From: Streptomyces hygroscopicus subsp. hygroscopicus
GTDB lineage: Bacteria; Actinomycetota; Actinomycetes; Streptomycetales; Streptomycetaceae
Length of the DNA: 64,000 bases
Assembly: GCF_001553455.1 (NCBI RefSeq)
Contig: NZ_BBOX01000121.1
Span: 1 to 64,000, forward strand
Direction: 5' to 3'
Made by a program: the position numbers and the translations under genes. How positions within the stretch are numbered: the first letter of the stretch is position 1; every line of letters starts with the position of its first letter. Positions 40,753 through 49,907 of the stretch are shown here, piece after piece. The notes beneath the pieces are model-generated. The model was given only the letters and a program-made list of their open reading frames with translations. It made no database searches and was not told where the DNA came from.

Positions 40753-41718
40753 ATGAAGGCTTCAAGGCTCCTGCATCTCCTGCTGCTCCTGCAGACCCGT
40801 CAGCGGCTCACTACCACGGAGCTCGCCGCGCGTCTTGAGGTGTCCCGGCGGACTGTGCTGCGGGACGTCGAGGCGCTATCGACAGCGGGCGTGCCCGTCT
40901 ATGCCGAACGTGGGCGGAACGGCGGGATCGTCCTGCTCCCCAGTGCACGGCTCAGCGCATCCCATCTGGAACCACCAGAACTGGAGGCCCTATCCGTGGC
41001 CGGCTTGGACAGCGCACTACGTGAGCGAATGGGCCTAACTGCGGTGTGGGAGTCGGCCGAGCGCAAGATCGCCGCCCGCCAGGCTGCAGCACCTGAGTCG
41101 CCGAGCCCGCTGCGCCTGGCTGACCTTGTGCTTGTCGACAGCACCGCGTGGTTTGCTGCCCCCGAGGCAGCGGTCGAAGTATCGGATCTGGCCTCGACCC
41201 TGCGACACCGGCGACGCCTTCGAATCCTGTACCGGCGCAGCGCCGAGAGCCAGGCCTCGACACGGGTGGTCGACCCGTACGGGATCGTGGCGAAATCAGG
41301 TCGCTGGTATCTCGTCGCCGATGACCAGGGCGACAGCCGGCTGCTCGCTCTGGAACGACTGTCGGCCTTCGAACAGCTAGACGCACCAGCCGTGCTCCAA
41401 CCAGGCGAAACCCTCCGCACCAGATGGGCCGAGTTGAAGAAACGCACTGAGGAGCAAGATCGCGTGAGCGTGACCATCCGCCTGCCGGAAAAGGGTCTCG
41501 ACCTGGCGCGGCGCATCCTCGGCACCCGCATCCACCATGTCTCCGACGCGGAAAAAGGCTCGTGCGTCGTCGTCGTGCGCTACCCCGACATCGAGTCGGT
41601 GCGTCAGCTTCTGCAGTTCGGCGACCACATCGAGGTGCTCGCCCCTGAGACGGCCCGCGCACGCATCAGTCAGCTCGCCAGGGACCTGGCTGACAGGCAC
41701 TCAACCCCCGCATCGTGA
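40753..41718 (+). CDS. HTH-WYL family regulator, transposon passenger
   Basis: A 321-residue transcription regulator of the DeoR-like HTH plus WYL-domain class. The HTH is at residues 5-50 (LLLLQTRQRLTTTELAARLE, SRRTVLRDVEALSTAGVPVYAERG). The WYL domain follows near 140-230, with the segment GRWYLVADD, then a WCX-type C-terminal extension. Such proteins sense ligands or nucleic acid and often sit in defence or mobile contexts. It is divergent from the VOC gene across 96 bp and ends 25 bp before the right transposon end. Confidence 0.88.
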   Translation: MKASRLLHLLLLLQTRQRLTTTELAARLEVSRRTVLRDVEALSTAGVPVYAERGRNGGIVLLPSARLSASHLEPPELEALSVAGLDSALRERMGLTAVWESAERKIAARQAAAPESPSPLRLADLVLVDSTAWFAAPEAAVEVSDLASTLRHRRRLRILYRRSAESQASTRVVDPYGIVAKSGRWYLVADDQGDSRLLALERLSAFEQLDAPAVLQPGETLRTRWAELKKRTEEQDRVSVTIRLPEKGLDLARRILGTRIHHVSDAEKGSCVVVVRYPDIESVRQLLQFGDHIEVLAPETARARISQLARDLADRHSTPAS

Positions 41719-41769
41719 TTGCCGATCAGGTCCCCTGTTCTCAATCAACGTGCCCGGTCAGTACAGCTA

Positions 41770-42450
41770 GAAGAGATCGCCGCAGACCATTTGCGTGCCC
41801 TGCACGAGACGCTCCGCGCCGATCGATCGGCTTTCGGGTTGTATGACACGGCCTGTGTAGCCGGTGAACGGCTCGCCGGGGTCCTGGGCTCGCTGGCCAC
41901 TGAGGGCGCCGAGTCCTCGGACGCGCTCGTCGCACGTCTCGTCTCGGAAGTCGGCGGAGACGGTGGCACACTCGCCGACGCCGCGGTGCGCAGAGGGGTG
42001 GCCGCGGCGGTCCGCGATGTCCGGGACAGGCATCCCGAGATGGACGACGCCATGAACGGGAATGGCGCGGGCGGTGGCTTTGCCTGGGACATCCTGTGCG
42101 ATCTCTACCAGGTGTTCTTCGCCGATATGGTGGGGGAGTTCCTCCGGTCCGTTGTTGCCGAGCACGTCAAACTGGCCGTACCGGTGCTCATCGCGACCGA
42201 TCCGGAAGGCAGGATCGCCGACTGGGTCGCGGAGAATGTGGTGGACCTGGTACCGAATCCCTGCGAGGCGTCCGCCGAAGTAACGGGCCACGCGCAAGCC
42301 GTGGACACCGCGCAATCGGTGGTGGGCGTTGCGCAGGATCCCCCGACCGCACTGCCCAAGATCGCCGAATCACTGGTACCGCGGGCGGTCGGCAAGGTAC
42401 TCGGTCTGATCCTTGAGGAGACCACCGGAGAAGCGGGAGCCGCGGCATGA
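41770..42450 (+). pseudogene. qatB: QatB-like protein, 3' part (split by transposon)
   Basis: 226 residues in frame with the 5' part: EEIAADHLRALHETLRADRSAFG follows the lost junction DQRL. The helical C-terminal half includes WDILCDLYQVFFADMVGEFL. No good start codon exists within it; a TTG at 41719 lies inside the transposon and could give a chimeric product. The stop overlaps the qatC start (ATGA), as expected for qatB-qatC. QatB is an accessory protein of the Qat anti-phage system; identity rests on MGTS start, length 262 and coupling to qatC. Confidence 0.7.
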
Positions 42451-43769
42451 CCGGTTCCGACCATTTCCTGTGGTGGCGTGGCCACAGCGCGGACCGGCCT
42501 CGCGATGACCGCTGGACGGAGATCGGCGAGGAAGCCTTTCAGGAAAAAGAGCGCCGCATCACCGGCCGGCACCACCTGCCCGGTCCGGTCCCCGACTGGG
42601 CGGAGGACCTGTTCCGCGTCGCCAGGGCGGCGTTCATTGCCGGCAAGTACGTACGCCGTACCGGCGTGCGGGACCGGTGGACCCGCCGCATCAGCCTCGC
42701 CGTGCCCGTCACGGAACACGAGCGATGGCAGAGCGCAGCCGTCCGTACCCATCTCACCGCACTCCTCCAGATCCTCACCGGGGACCTCTGGCATGTGGAC
42801 TTCCGGCCTCTCACCGGTCACCAGGTCGAGGAGGCGATGATCTTCCCTGACGACCCGCGTGCCTCCGAAGTCGCGTTGTTCTCCGGTGGACTGGATTCCC
42901 TCAGCTGGGCAGCCACCCGCTCGCGCGCCGACGACCCCCGACCGCTGCTGCTCGTGATGTTCCGCGAAATCGGCCTACTACGTCTCCAGCAGCGGGTGTA
43001 CAAGGCCGTCGAGCGACTGGGCGGACACCGGCAAGTAATGCTGCTACCGATGAGCCAGACCCCGGCGGGTGACGGCTCCGGACTGCGGCTGGAAACCTCG
43101 TCCCGCACCCGCGGTCTGCTGTACGCCGCCGGCGCGATCCGCGCCGCTACCGCGCACGGAGTAACCACCGTCCACATCCCCGAGAACGGTCAGCTCGCCC
43201 TCAACCCCCCCTTGACGCCAGCACGTTCGGCGGCCTGCTCCACCCGTTCCGTGCACCCATGGACGCTGGGCCGTCTGAACGCCTTGCTAACCGCCGTGGG
43301 TGACGCCGGAACTGTGGTACGGGTGGTCAACCCCTTGGGGCGGCTGACGAAAGGCGAGGTGTGTAAGGCTGGGCGTGATGCAGGTCTTACCCCGTCCGAC
43401 CTGGAATCCACCCTGAGCTGCGGCAAGCCACCCGCCCGCCGCAGCGGCGGCCCTCGCATTGCCAATTGCGGCGTTTGCTTCCCGTGTCTGGTACGTCGCT
43501 CCGGGCTGCTCCACGCAAACGGCACGGACGGCACCCAGTACGAGGCATTGCCATGGGCGGATGACCTACCCTTCGACCGGGGCACCGACTGGCGCGCACT
43601 GCATCTGTGGCTGCTCGACCGGTACAGCCTCACGGATGTCCTCACCGATACTCCGCTGCCGCCGGATACAGACCCGGCGGTGGCGTTCGATTTGATCAGG
43701 CGCGGGCCGGAGGAGCTGGCCCGGCTGCTTCAGATCGCGGATTCGGCCAAGGCTGCTGACGCGGCGTAG
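42447..43769 (+). CDS. qatC: QatC, QueC-like protein of Qat anti-phage system
   Basis: A 440-residue protein whose second half is QueC-like. The ATP-binding PP-loop is ALFSGGLDSLSWAA (near residue 155), and a cysteine cluster near 340 (SCGKPP, then NCGVCFPC) matches the QueC zinc site. QueC makes 7-cyano-7-deazaguanine, but this protein has a long extra N-terminal half, as in QatC of the Qat defence system, where the chemistry is put to anti-phage use. Start coupled to qatB by ATGA. Neither qatA (ATPase) nor qatD (TatD-like nuclease) is present nearby, so the system is incomplete as seen here. Confidence 0.8.
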   Translation: MTGSDHFLWWRGHSADRPRDDRWTEIGEEAFQEKERRITGRHHLPGPVPDWAEDLFRVARAAFIAGKYVRRTGVRDRWTRRISLAVPVTEHERWQSAAVRTHLTALLQILTGDLWHVDFRPLTGHQVEEAMIFPDDPRASEVALFSGGLDSLSWAATRSRADDPRPLLLVMFREIGLLRLQQRVYKAVERLGGHRQVMLLPMSQTPAGDGSGLRLETSSRTRGLLYAAGAIRAATAHGVTTVHIPENGQLALNPPLTPARSAACSTRSVHPWTLGRLNALLTAVGDAGTVVRVVNPLGRLTKGEVCKAGRDAGLTPSDLESTLSCGKPPARRSGGPRIANCGVCFPCLVRRSGLLHANGTDGTQYEALPWADDLPFDRGTDWRALHLWLLDRYSLTDVLTDTPLPPDTDPAVAFDLIRRGPEELARLLQIADSAKAADAA

Positions 43770-44079
43770 GCGGCGATGTGGGGCGCGAGTCACGACTCCC
43801 CCAGACCTGCCGTCATCCGAGTTAGCGACCGAGCCTGGGCGGCCGCCTGGCGAATATTTAGCCCCTGCCAGCACTGTGCCGCGAAGGATCCGTGTGATCC
43901 CGATGTGCTCCAGTCACTCCTGCACGCCAAAGCGAGGCTCCGGACCGGCTCGGCACCGAGCTGCTCGGGCAGGCGACCGGTCGCAGTGCGGGCGGGGTCG
44001 CTGTTGTCACTGGCTTCCGGTATCAATCAATGCGGAATGATCGCTGAACACGGTCGTGGATCACAGGGTGGGGTAACAA
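43770..44079. other. Intergenic region, nothing recognised
   Basis: About 310 bp between qatC and the nuclease-like gene, where qatD would be expected. No TatD-like coding sequence, terminator or repeat is evident. A mirror-type GAGTCACGACTC palindrome lies at about 43787-43798. Confidence 0.4.
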
Positions 44080-45228
44080 GTGACTGATCAGCCAGTATTC
44101 GTCCTGGGAAATGCTCTGCAGGCCCTGGAGCCGACCGCGTTCGAGACCGAGGCGGAGTTCCAGGAGCTCCTCGCGCGCCATCCACGGGTACTGGATTTCG
44201 GCTCGCTTGCCGATGGGCAGTCGTTGCGGCTGGTACTGGTGGCACGGGAGATGGGTGTTCCGACGAGTGGGGAGAGTGGTCCGGCGTACTGGCTGGACCA
44301 TCTATTCGTCGACGCTGACGGGGTGCCGACGCTGGTGGAGGTCAAGCGAGCGAGCGATACTCGTATCCGGCGTGAAGTGGTGGGCCAGATGCTTGACTAC
44401 GCGGCGAACGGAGCGCGCTACTGGCCCGGAGCGCTGCTTCAGCGCTCTTTCGAGGAGACCTGTAGTGCGGACGGACGACCGCTGGACGAGGCGTACGGGG
44501 AACTGCTCGGTGACCGCTCCCCTGAAGAGTTCTGGTCGACGGTCGAGGAACGGCTGGTCGCCGGGCAAATGCGGCTGCTGTTCGTCGCGGACCGGATTCC
44601 GCTGGAGCTGAGAGCGATCGTCGAGTTCCTCAACCGGCAGATGCGGCAGACTGATGTGTACGCGGTCGAATTGACCCAGTACCGAGGCAACGGAGACCTC
44701 CGCGTCCTCGTCCCGCGTATCCACGGGGAGGTCGCCACGGCAGCGAAGTCCCCTTCCGGCCGCCGCACCAAGCAGCGGACCACGCGTGCCGACATGGATG
44801 CGGTCATCCGGGCTCGGCTCGCCCCGGAACTGAGTCGGATAGCAACCGCTCTGCTCGATCATGCGACGGTCAGGGGACGGCTGGAGGGCGGAACGGCCAA
44901 GTATCCCAGCATGTCGGTCTACTATCCGGTCGCCGGTCGGCAGGTGCCGTTCTGGACGTTATCGTTGTACGACAACCCCGTGAAGGAGGAATTGGCCTTC
45001 AGCTTCGGATCGATCACTCATCACCTTGGTCTCGACCGCGCTGCGGCGTTTGCGAGGTCTCTGCCGGCTGTCCCCGAGCTGGCGAAGAAGCTCGAGGTGC
45101 AGCGGGAGAAGGGCTACAAGGGCTGGCCGTCGGTCCCTCTATCCGCCCTCGCAGCCGAATCCGGCGCGGTCGAAGGGATCCTGGCGGCAATCCAGGAGCT
45201 CATGGACGACCAGGAAACCTCCGCCTGA
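44080..45228 (+). CDS. PD-(D/E)XK nuclease-like protein (NucS-type fold, DUF)
   Basis: A 382-residue protein. Residues about 65-110 hold a nuclease-like core, YWLDHLFVDADGVPTLVEVKRA, in which the D and ExK of PD-(D/E)XK enzymes are placed as in NucS/RecB-type domains, followed by EVVGQMLDYAANGARYW. The C-terminal part (about 225-380) has no domain I recognise. GTG start with GGTGGGG before it. The island setting between qatC and other defence-like genes suggests an anti-phage role, which is inference. Single gene. Confidence 0.7.
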   Translation: MTDQPVFVLGNALQALEPTAFETEAEFQELLARHPRVLDFGSLADGQSLRLVLVAREMGVPTSGESGPAYWLDHLFVDADGVPTLVEVKRASDTRIRREVVGQMLDYAANGARYWPGALLQRSFEETCSADGRPLDEAYGELLGDRSPEEFWSTVEERLVAGQMRLLFVADRIPLELRAIVEFLNRQMRQTDVYAVELTQYRGNGDLRVLVPRIHGEVATAAKSPSGRRTKQRTTRADMDAVIRARLAPELSRIATALLDHATVRGRLEGGTAKYPSMSVYYPVAGRQVPFWTLSLYDNPVKEELAFSFGSITHHLGLDRAAAFARSLPAVPELAKKLEVQREKGYKGWPSVPLSALAAESGAVEGILAAIQELMDDQETSA

Positions 45229-45490
45229 GTGGCTCGGTGAATGGACGTCGGCAGCAAGAAGCCGGGGAGGGTGATTCCGGGATGTCCTCAACGTATTATT
45301 CCCTCGTGGCCAGCGTGTGGCTCTACCTGGAAGATGACCTCCGGGGCCGGTCGCAAGCCGGCGCTAACGGAGACGAATGAATGCGCCGCATGGAGTGGCG
45401 TATGTCGGCTGTGAGGATTGTCGCGCAGCTCCTCCAGATGGGCAGGTGCACCCTGTTCCCACGATCAATTCGTGCCGTGCCTACCGCGCT

Positions 45491-46657
45491 TCACTCATGG
45501 GCTCGTGTTGCCTCCGGAATCTGTGACGGAGGCGGTACCGAGCGCGGCCATTTGCCATCTTCCAACGCCCCCAGAACTTCCTGCTTGATCTGAGCTCGCT
45601 GACCGCTGCTGACGAGTTCTCTGGGCAGATAGCCATCGCGTACCTCGTAGGGGCGCAGTGCGGATCGGATGAGCGCGTATTCAGCCGGGTGCATATCGAC
45701 GAGAAGCTGGCTGGCTGCTTCTTTGGCCTCGGCCAGGGCGACAATGAGAGGGCTTTCCCGCTCACGCTCGCGCAGCGCCTGGCTGAGCTGGCGAACGCAA
45801 CGCTTGTACTCCATGCGTCGCTGCTGGACCGCTGCGAGGAAGCGCCGGGCGTTGAGTACTTCCAGGGCTTCCGCTTGGGGGATCGTGTAGAAGCTGTCCG
45901 GAAGACTTCCCAAACCATGCGGCGTCTTGGCTCGTGCACGCCCCACGACCATGTACCCGAGGGCTCTCAAGGCGTTCTCCCATCGGCCCAAAAGCAGCGG
46001 ATGGCGCAACGCCATGTTGCGTTCTTCCTGGTCCTTGGCATCCTTGGCGGCGGCGTTCCGCACCGCAAGGTCCGAGGCCGCTATCAGCGCCTCAACGTCC
46101 GGGCTACGTGGTGCCGTGATCAGGCCATTGGAACAGGCGTAGGCGAATTCCTCATGTACATCGTGGAAAGCTGGGGTCTCAGGCACGTCGCCCAGTTGTC
46201 GGCGGGCGCGCTCCTCTTGGACAAGACCGGCGTACTCATCGGAGAACACCTGCCTCAGCCAACCCTGTGCGGTGCGGTGGGAGCTTGTGCCGTTCTTTCT
46301 TTCCGCGCTGTTGTTGAAGTCGTTGCGGCGTAACTTCTTGGCAAGTACTCCAGCCTCGTGACAGCGGTTGCGTACGCGGCGGAGGCGGTACTCGGTGCGC
46401 TGCAGGCGAGGATCGTTGGTGTAGCGCATCCGTTCGCACGCGACCTGGAGCTCTCCGCAGGCGCAGAGCAGTGCGTCCTGCCAGTCCAGGCGCCATTCCG
46501 CCTTCCGCAGCAGGCGACGGGTCTTCTGCGGGATGTAGCCATTGGTGGCTTCCGCGATGGATACGGTCACGAGGTTGTCGAAGCTGCGCGTGATCAGCGG
46601 CACGAGCTCGTCGCTGGGGATGTGCTCGACGTCGACAAGCTGCAGTCTCTCCACCAC
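45491..46657 (-). CDS. Hypothetical protein of unknown function in defence island
   Basis: A 388-residue, mostly helical, soluble protein with high Arg/Glu/Leu content and two likely coiled-coil stretches (about residues 75-120 and 285-320). No signal peptide, membrane helix or catalytic motif is visible. GTG start with GGAAGG about 5-8 bases upstream. It lies alone between the nuclease-like gene and the integrase relics; base composition is lower in GC than chromosomal neighbours. I do not recognise the family. The gap at 45229-45490 shows no gene. Confidence 0.6.
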   Translation of the reverse strand: MVERLQLVDVEHIPSDELVPLITRSFDNLVTVSIAEATNGYIPQKTRRLLRKAEWRLDWQDALLCACGELQVACERMRYTNDPRLQRTEYRLRRVRNRCHEAGVLAKKLRRNDFNNSAERKNGTSSHRTAQGWLRQVFSDEYAGLVQEERARRQLGDVPETPAFHDVHEEFAYACSNGLITAPRSPDVEALIAASDLAVRNAAAKDAKDQEERNMALRHPLLLGRWENALRALGYMVVGRARAKTPHGLGSLPDSFYTIPQAEALEVLNARRFLAAVQQRRMEYKRCVRQLSQALRERERESPLIVALAEAKEAASQLLVDMHPAEYALIRSALRPYEVRDGYLPRELVSSGQRAQIKQEVLGALEDGKWPRSVPPPSQIPEATRAHE

Positions 46658-46799
46658 GCCGACCTTCCTGCCTCCGGCTAGTACGCCTTGGCGGGACGCA
46701 CCATTTGCCCTTACTGCTGCATCAGGCTAACGAGAAGGCTTACAGGACGCAGCCAGAACGCTGCAGTCAGTGAGTGGAGTTGTGCGTCGCCCCGCTCCG

Positions 46800-47095
46800 G
46801 TGGTAGGCGCGTTCGGCAGGCCACACAGTGGGCCGCTGCCGGGTCGGACTGGCGGGCCGGCGATTTGGTGTTCACCACGCGCAGCGGTCTGCCGTTAGAG
46901 CTGCGCAACCTCTACCGGTTCGGCTGGATCGCGGTGGCTGCTGGACCGCCACGGGTGCGTCTGCACGACACCCAGCATGGATGCGCCTCGCTGTTGTTCG
47001 CGGCCGGGTTCGCCCCGCGCGTCGTGATGGAGATCCTGGGCCACTCGCAGATCGCGGTCACGATGAACCTCTTGATGGCAAGGCCTACAGAGTAG
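46800..47095 (+). pseudogene. Tyrosine integrase fragment with broken active site
   Basis: The catalytic-domain remnant of a phage or AICE-type integrase: DLVFTTRSGLPLE, then RVRLHDTQHGCASLLFAAG and PRVVMEILGHSQIAVTMN. The normal HxxR box (HDTRH) here reads HDTQH, so the catalytic Arg is lost. After VTMN the family sequence breaks off before the nucleophile Tyr. It has neither N-terminal half nor C-terminus. Confidence 0.75.
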
Positions 47096-47323
47096 GAGCA
47101 GGTTGCTCGCTTCGTCTGGCCCACCGAGGCTGCTGGGGGTGATGTGGGCTCGTTCGAGATTGGCGCGTTGCCATGAGGCTTGAGCAGTGGCCCGCTTCTC
47201 TCGCTCAGAGAACCACCCGCAGGCGAAGCAACGCGGCTCATCAAGCAACAGGTGAGGTGCGAAATCACCTTTTCTCGGACTTTCGTTCCAATGTCGAGAA
47301 ATATTCCATTTACTCGGTACGGA
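47071..47323 (-). pseudogene. HNH endonuclease fragment
   Basis: From an ATG at 47323, about 80 residues show a CFACGW cysteine pair, LERAHITPSSLGGPDEASNL (the HNH His and Asn) and LCRPCHQEV (second cysteine pair and last His), the zinc-framed HNH pattern. It then runs into the antisense of the integrase fragment, so its end is lost at a recombination joint near 47070. Confidence 0.65.
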
Positions 47324-47981
47324 CATAGGCCCCCCTCTGGCTGCTGCCCGCAGCATGCCAGCCGCCTATGACATCACAGCCTGGGCTTGGGCGAGCGGCT
47401 CATGGTGTTAACCCGCGAGGCGGGACGTTTTCAGCACCGCTTCAGGAGAGAGGCTGAATGATCTGCGGCTTTGCAGGTCGAGGAAGCAAACGGCTACCCG
47501 ACCGCGGGACGCCGGTGTTGACCGTTGTTGTCCCCTGCATCTGGCACGTTTGTGGCACGAACCTCAGCCGGCGACAGCCAGCCACGACGGCGGGTGCGCC
47601 GGCCGACCGGGCGCGCATGTGTCTCGTTGCACCCCCACCGGCGTCCACCACGCTGCCAGAGCCGTCGACCAGAGCAAGCTACGACGGCCAGCACGCGATG
47701 ACGGTGCCTGGGCCCTCAGCTTGGGAGGCTCGGGGAAAACCTCACGGGCGGTTGCATCGCCGAGCAGCGGTGGGGCGGTCCAGTGCCTCCTGCTCAGCCA
47801 CCTGCCCCCGGTGTTCCCCGCCAGTGCCCGTGATCCGGCACGGAGCTGGCACACCTGTCCGTCGTCGACTGTGACCTCAGGCCGGAAACTTCGCTTCCGG
47901 ACACGTAAGTGCGGAAACGTAGGTACTGTAGGCATTCATCGCCAGGCTCGGCGGGGGCGGGTGTAGTGGCACGGAGGGGCA
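47324..47981. other. Intergenic region, nothing recognised
   Basis: About 650 bp without a supportable gene on either strand, between the HNH fragment and the AIPR gene. It probably contains further decayed mobile-element sequence and the AIPR promoter. Confidence 0.4.
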
Positions 47982-49688
47982 ATGGACAGGGTTACTCGTG
48001 GGCTGATGGAGAGCTGGGTAAAGGATGCGGGAGTTGGGCATCTGAAAGAATACGTCGCCTTCGAGCGCTTCGTTAACTTCATCGTCCTCTCCCGCCACCA
48101 CGACCAGCAGTTCAGCGTTGAAGATTTCTCATGCGGTGACGACGGAACGCTCGGAATCGATGGCTTTGCACTCTCCATCAACGGTGAACTCGTTTCCGAT
48201 ATGGCGGAGCTGGAAGACGCACTTACGGGTGGCGGGGCAATCGAAGCTTCGATCACGTTGACGCAGGTGAAGACATCGGCGAGTTTCGGCTTGGGCGATC
48301 TGAGTATTTTCTCGGACGCCTCGATTACTCTGCTTACAGAGGATGAGCCTCCTCACCCCAACCTGGAAATTCAGCAGAAGATGCTCCACAGGGTCTTTGA
48401 TGAATCGAGTCGTTTTCGCGAGAACCCCGTATGTCGCCTCTATTATGTGACCCTTGGTGCATGGAACAACCGTGGCCCCATCGTAAGAAAGATGAAGGAC
48501 ACTGAAAAGCGGCTCCTTGGATCAAACTTGTTCTCGCGCGTCGATTTTCACATCTGGGGCGCCAGTGAAGTTCAGAGGAATTGGCGCGCTATCGACTCCG
48601 CCCTTGAAGTGACAGTTCAGTTCGAGAATCGAACCACACTGCCTGAGGTAGAAGGGGTGCGTGAGGCGTACCTTGGGGTTCTTCCGGGAAGCGAATTCAT
48701 CAAACTCGTAACTGACGACGAAGGGGAAATCCGCAAGACGCTCTTCTTCGACAATGTCCGCGACTTTCAAGGTGAGACCGACGTAAACGCGGATATCCGA
48801 CAGACGCTGGCATCCGGCGACCGTAGCCGTTTTTGTGTCCTCAATAATGGGGTCACGGTAGTTGCGCATGACCTTAAGGCCACGGGAAATCGCCTGACTT
48901 TGATCGACTTTCAGGTCGTGAATGGATGTCAGACCAGTCACATCCTTCATTCCGAGCGAGAGAACTTGGACGGCGTTTATGTCCCCTTTCGCTTGATCGT
49001 CACTTTGGATGATGACGTAGCTAAGAGCATCACGAAAGCAACCAATAAGCAGGGTCAGGTAACCAAGGAGAACCTTTTCGCTCTATCGGAGCTGCAAAAG
49101 AGGATTGAAGCCTACTTCAATTCGTTTGAAGCGGAGCCCGGTAAGCGGATCTACTACGAACGGCGTTCGCGGCAATGGTCAGGTTCTGCTCAGGTTCGTG
49201 GTACGTGGAGGGTGATCTCTCTCCGTAACCTAATGCAGGCTTTCGCTTCGCTTTACCTCAGGATTCCTCACACGGCCGCACGCTATTACGGCGATCTTCG
49301 CAACCGCGTGGGTAACGACGTCTTCTCCGATTCCCATAACGAGGCCTACTATTATTCCGCCGCTTATGCGTTCTGTAAGCTTGATCACTTCTTCAGGAGC
49401 GGGGTGATCGCGCGAGAGTTGAAGCCTGCCCGGTACCATCTTCTGGCCGGGGTGCGAACGATTTATTCTGAGTCGAGCGGTCCGGAAAGAGTTGAAAGTA
49501 TTGACAAGGAGGCAGAAAAGGACTGTAAGCCTTTCAATGCTTTTTTGTGGGATGACGATCGCTATCTTGAAGCCGTCCAGACTTGCGCCGAAGCGCTGGT
49601 GAAACTTGCTGGCGGTCAAGAGATCAATCGTGATTTTGGGCGTACTCGGGACTTCACTGAGCAGTATCTTTCTGAGCTACTCAAATAA
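47982..49688 (+). CDS. AIPR family abortive phage infection protein
   Basis: A 568-residue protein of the AIPR family (PF10592), tied to abortive phage resistance and sometimes found with restriction systems. Typical blocks are FDNVRDFQG, FCVLNNGVTVVA and LIDFQVVNGCQTSH near residues 250-320. The N-terminal third resembles a nuclease-like domain with LTQVKTSASFG, an ExK-like QVK. GGAGGGG precedes the ATG. GC content is clearly lower than in the chromosome around it, with many AT-ending codons, a sign of recent transfer. Single intact gene in the island. Confidence 0.85.
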   Translation: MDRVTRGLMESWVKDAGVGHLKEYVAFERFVNFIVLSRHHDQQFSVEDFSCGDDGTLGIDGFALSINGELVSDMAELEDALTGGGAIEASITLTQVKTSASFGLGDLSIFSDASITLLTEDEPPHPNLEIQQKMLHRVFDESSRFRENPVCRLYYVTLGAWNNRGPIVRKMKDTEKRLLGSNLFSRVDFHIWGASEVQRNWRAIDSALEVTVQFENRTTLPEVEGVREAYLGVLPGSEFIKLVTDDEGEIRKTLFFDNVRDFQGETDVNADIRQTLASGDRSRFCVLNNGVTVVAHDLKATGNRLTLIDFQVVNGCQTSHILHSERENLDGVYVPFRLIVTLDDDVAKSITKATNKQGQVTKENLFALSELQKRIEAYFNSFEAEPGKRIYYERRSRQWSGSAQVRGTWRVISLRNLMQAFASLYLRIPHTAARYYGDLRNRVGNDVFSDSHNEAYYYSAAYAFCKLDHFFRSGVIARELKPARYHLLAGVRTIYSESSGPERVESIDKEAEKDCKPFNAFLWDDDRYLEAVQTCAEALVKLAGGQEINRDFGRTRDFTEQYLSELLK

Positions 49689-49907
49689 TGCTTGCACCCA
49701 AGGGATGGGTGGGTGAAGCGGATTTGGGTTGGTGCCGCTTTGGCGTGAGTGATCAGGGCCCCGTAAGCTTGCGGCGCGTCGGGCAGCCTGTGTACCTGCC
49801 CGTAAGCGCGACGTTGGGGCCATGACCTGCGAGGCTCGCGCCAAAGTGGCCACCCGTGGAGCCGACCGTCCCAGCCGCGACGTATCCCTTCTCTGGGCAT
49901 CAGGTGG

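Larger units (their letters stand above)
39220..41765. mobile_element. IS481-family transposon with VOC and WYL passenger genes
   Basis: A 2.55-kb element. Its ends are perfect 22-bp inverted repeats (39221-39242 and 41744-41765; start TGTACTGACCGGG inward), and it is flanked by the 5-bp direct repeat GCTAG (39215-39219 and 41766-41770). It holds an IS481-type transposase gene at the left end, a strong bidirectional hairpin, a VOC-family gene and a WYL regulator gene. No inverted-repeat copy lies just upstream of the transposase, so the passengers are inside the unit and not beside it. It splits the qatB-like gene. Confidence 0.85.
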
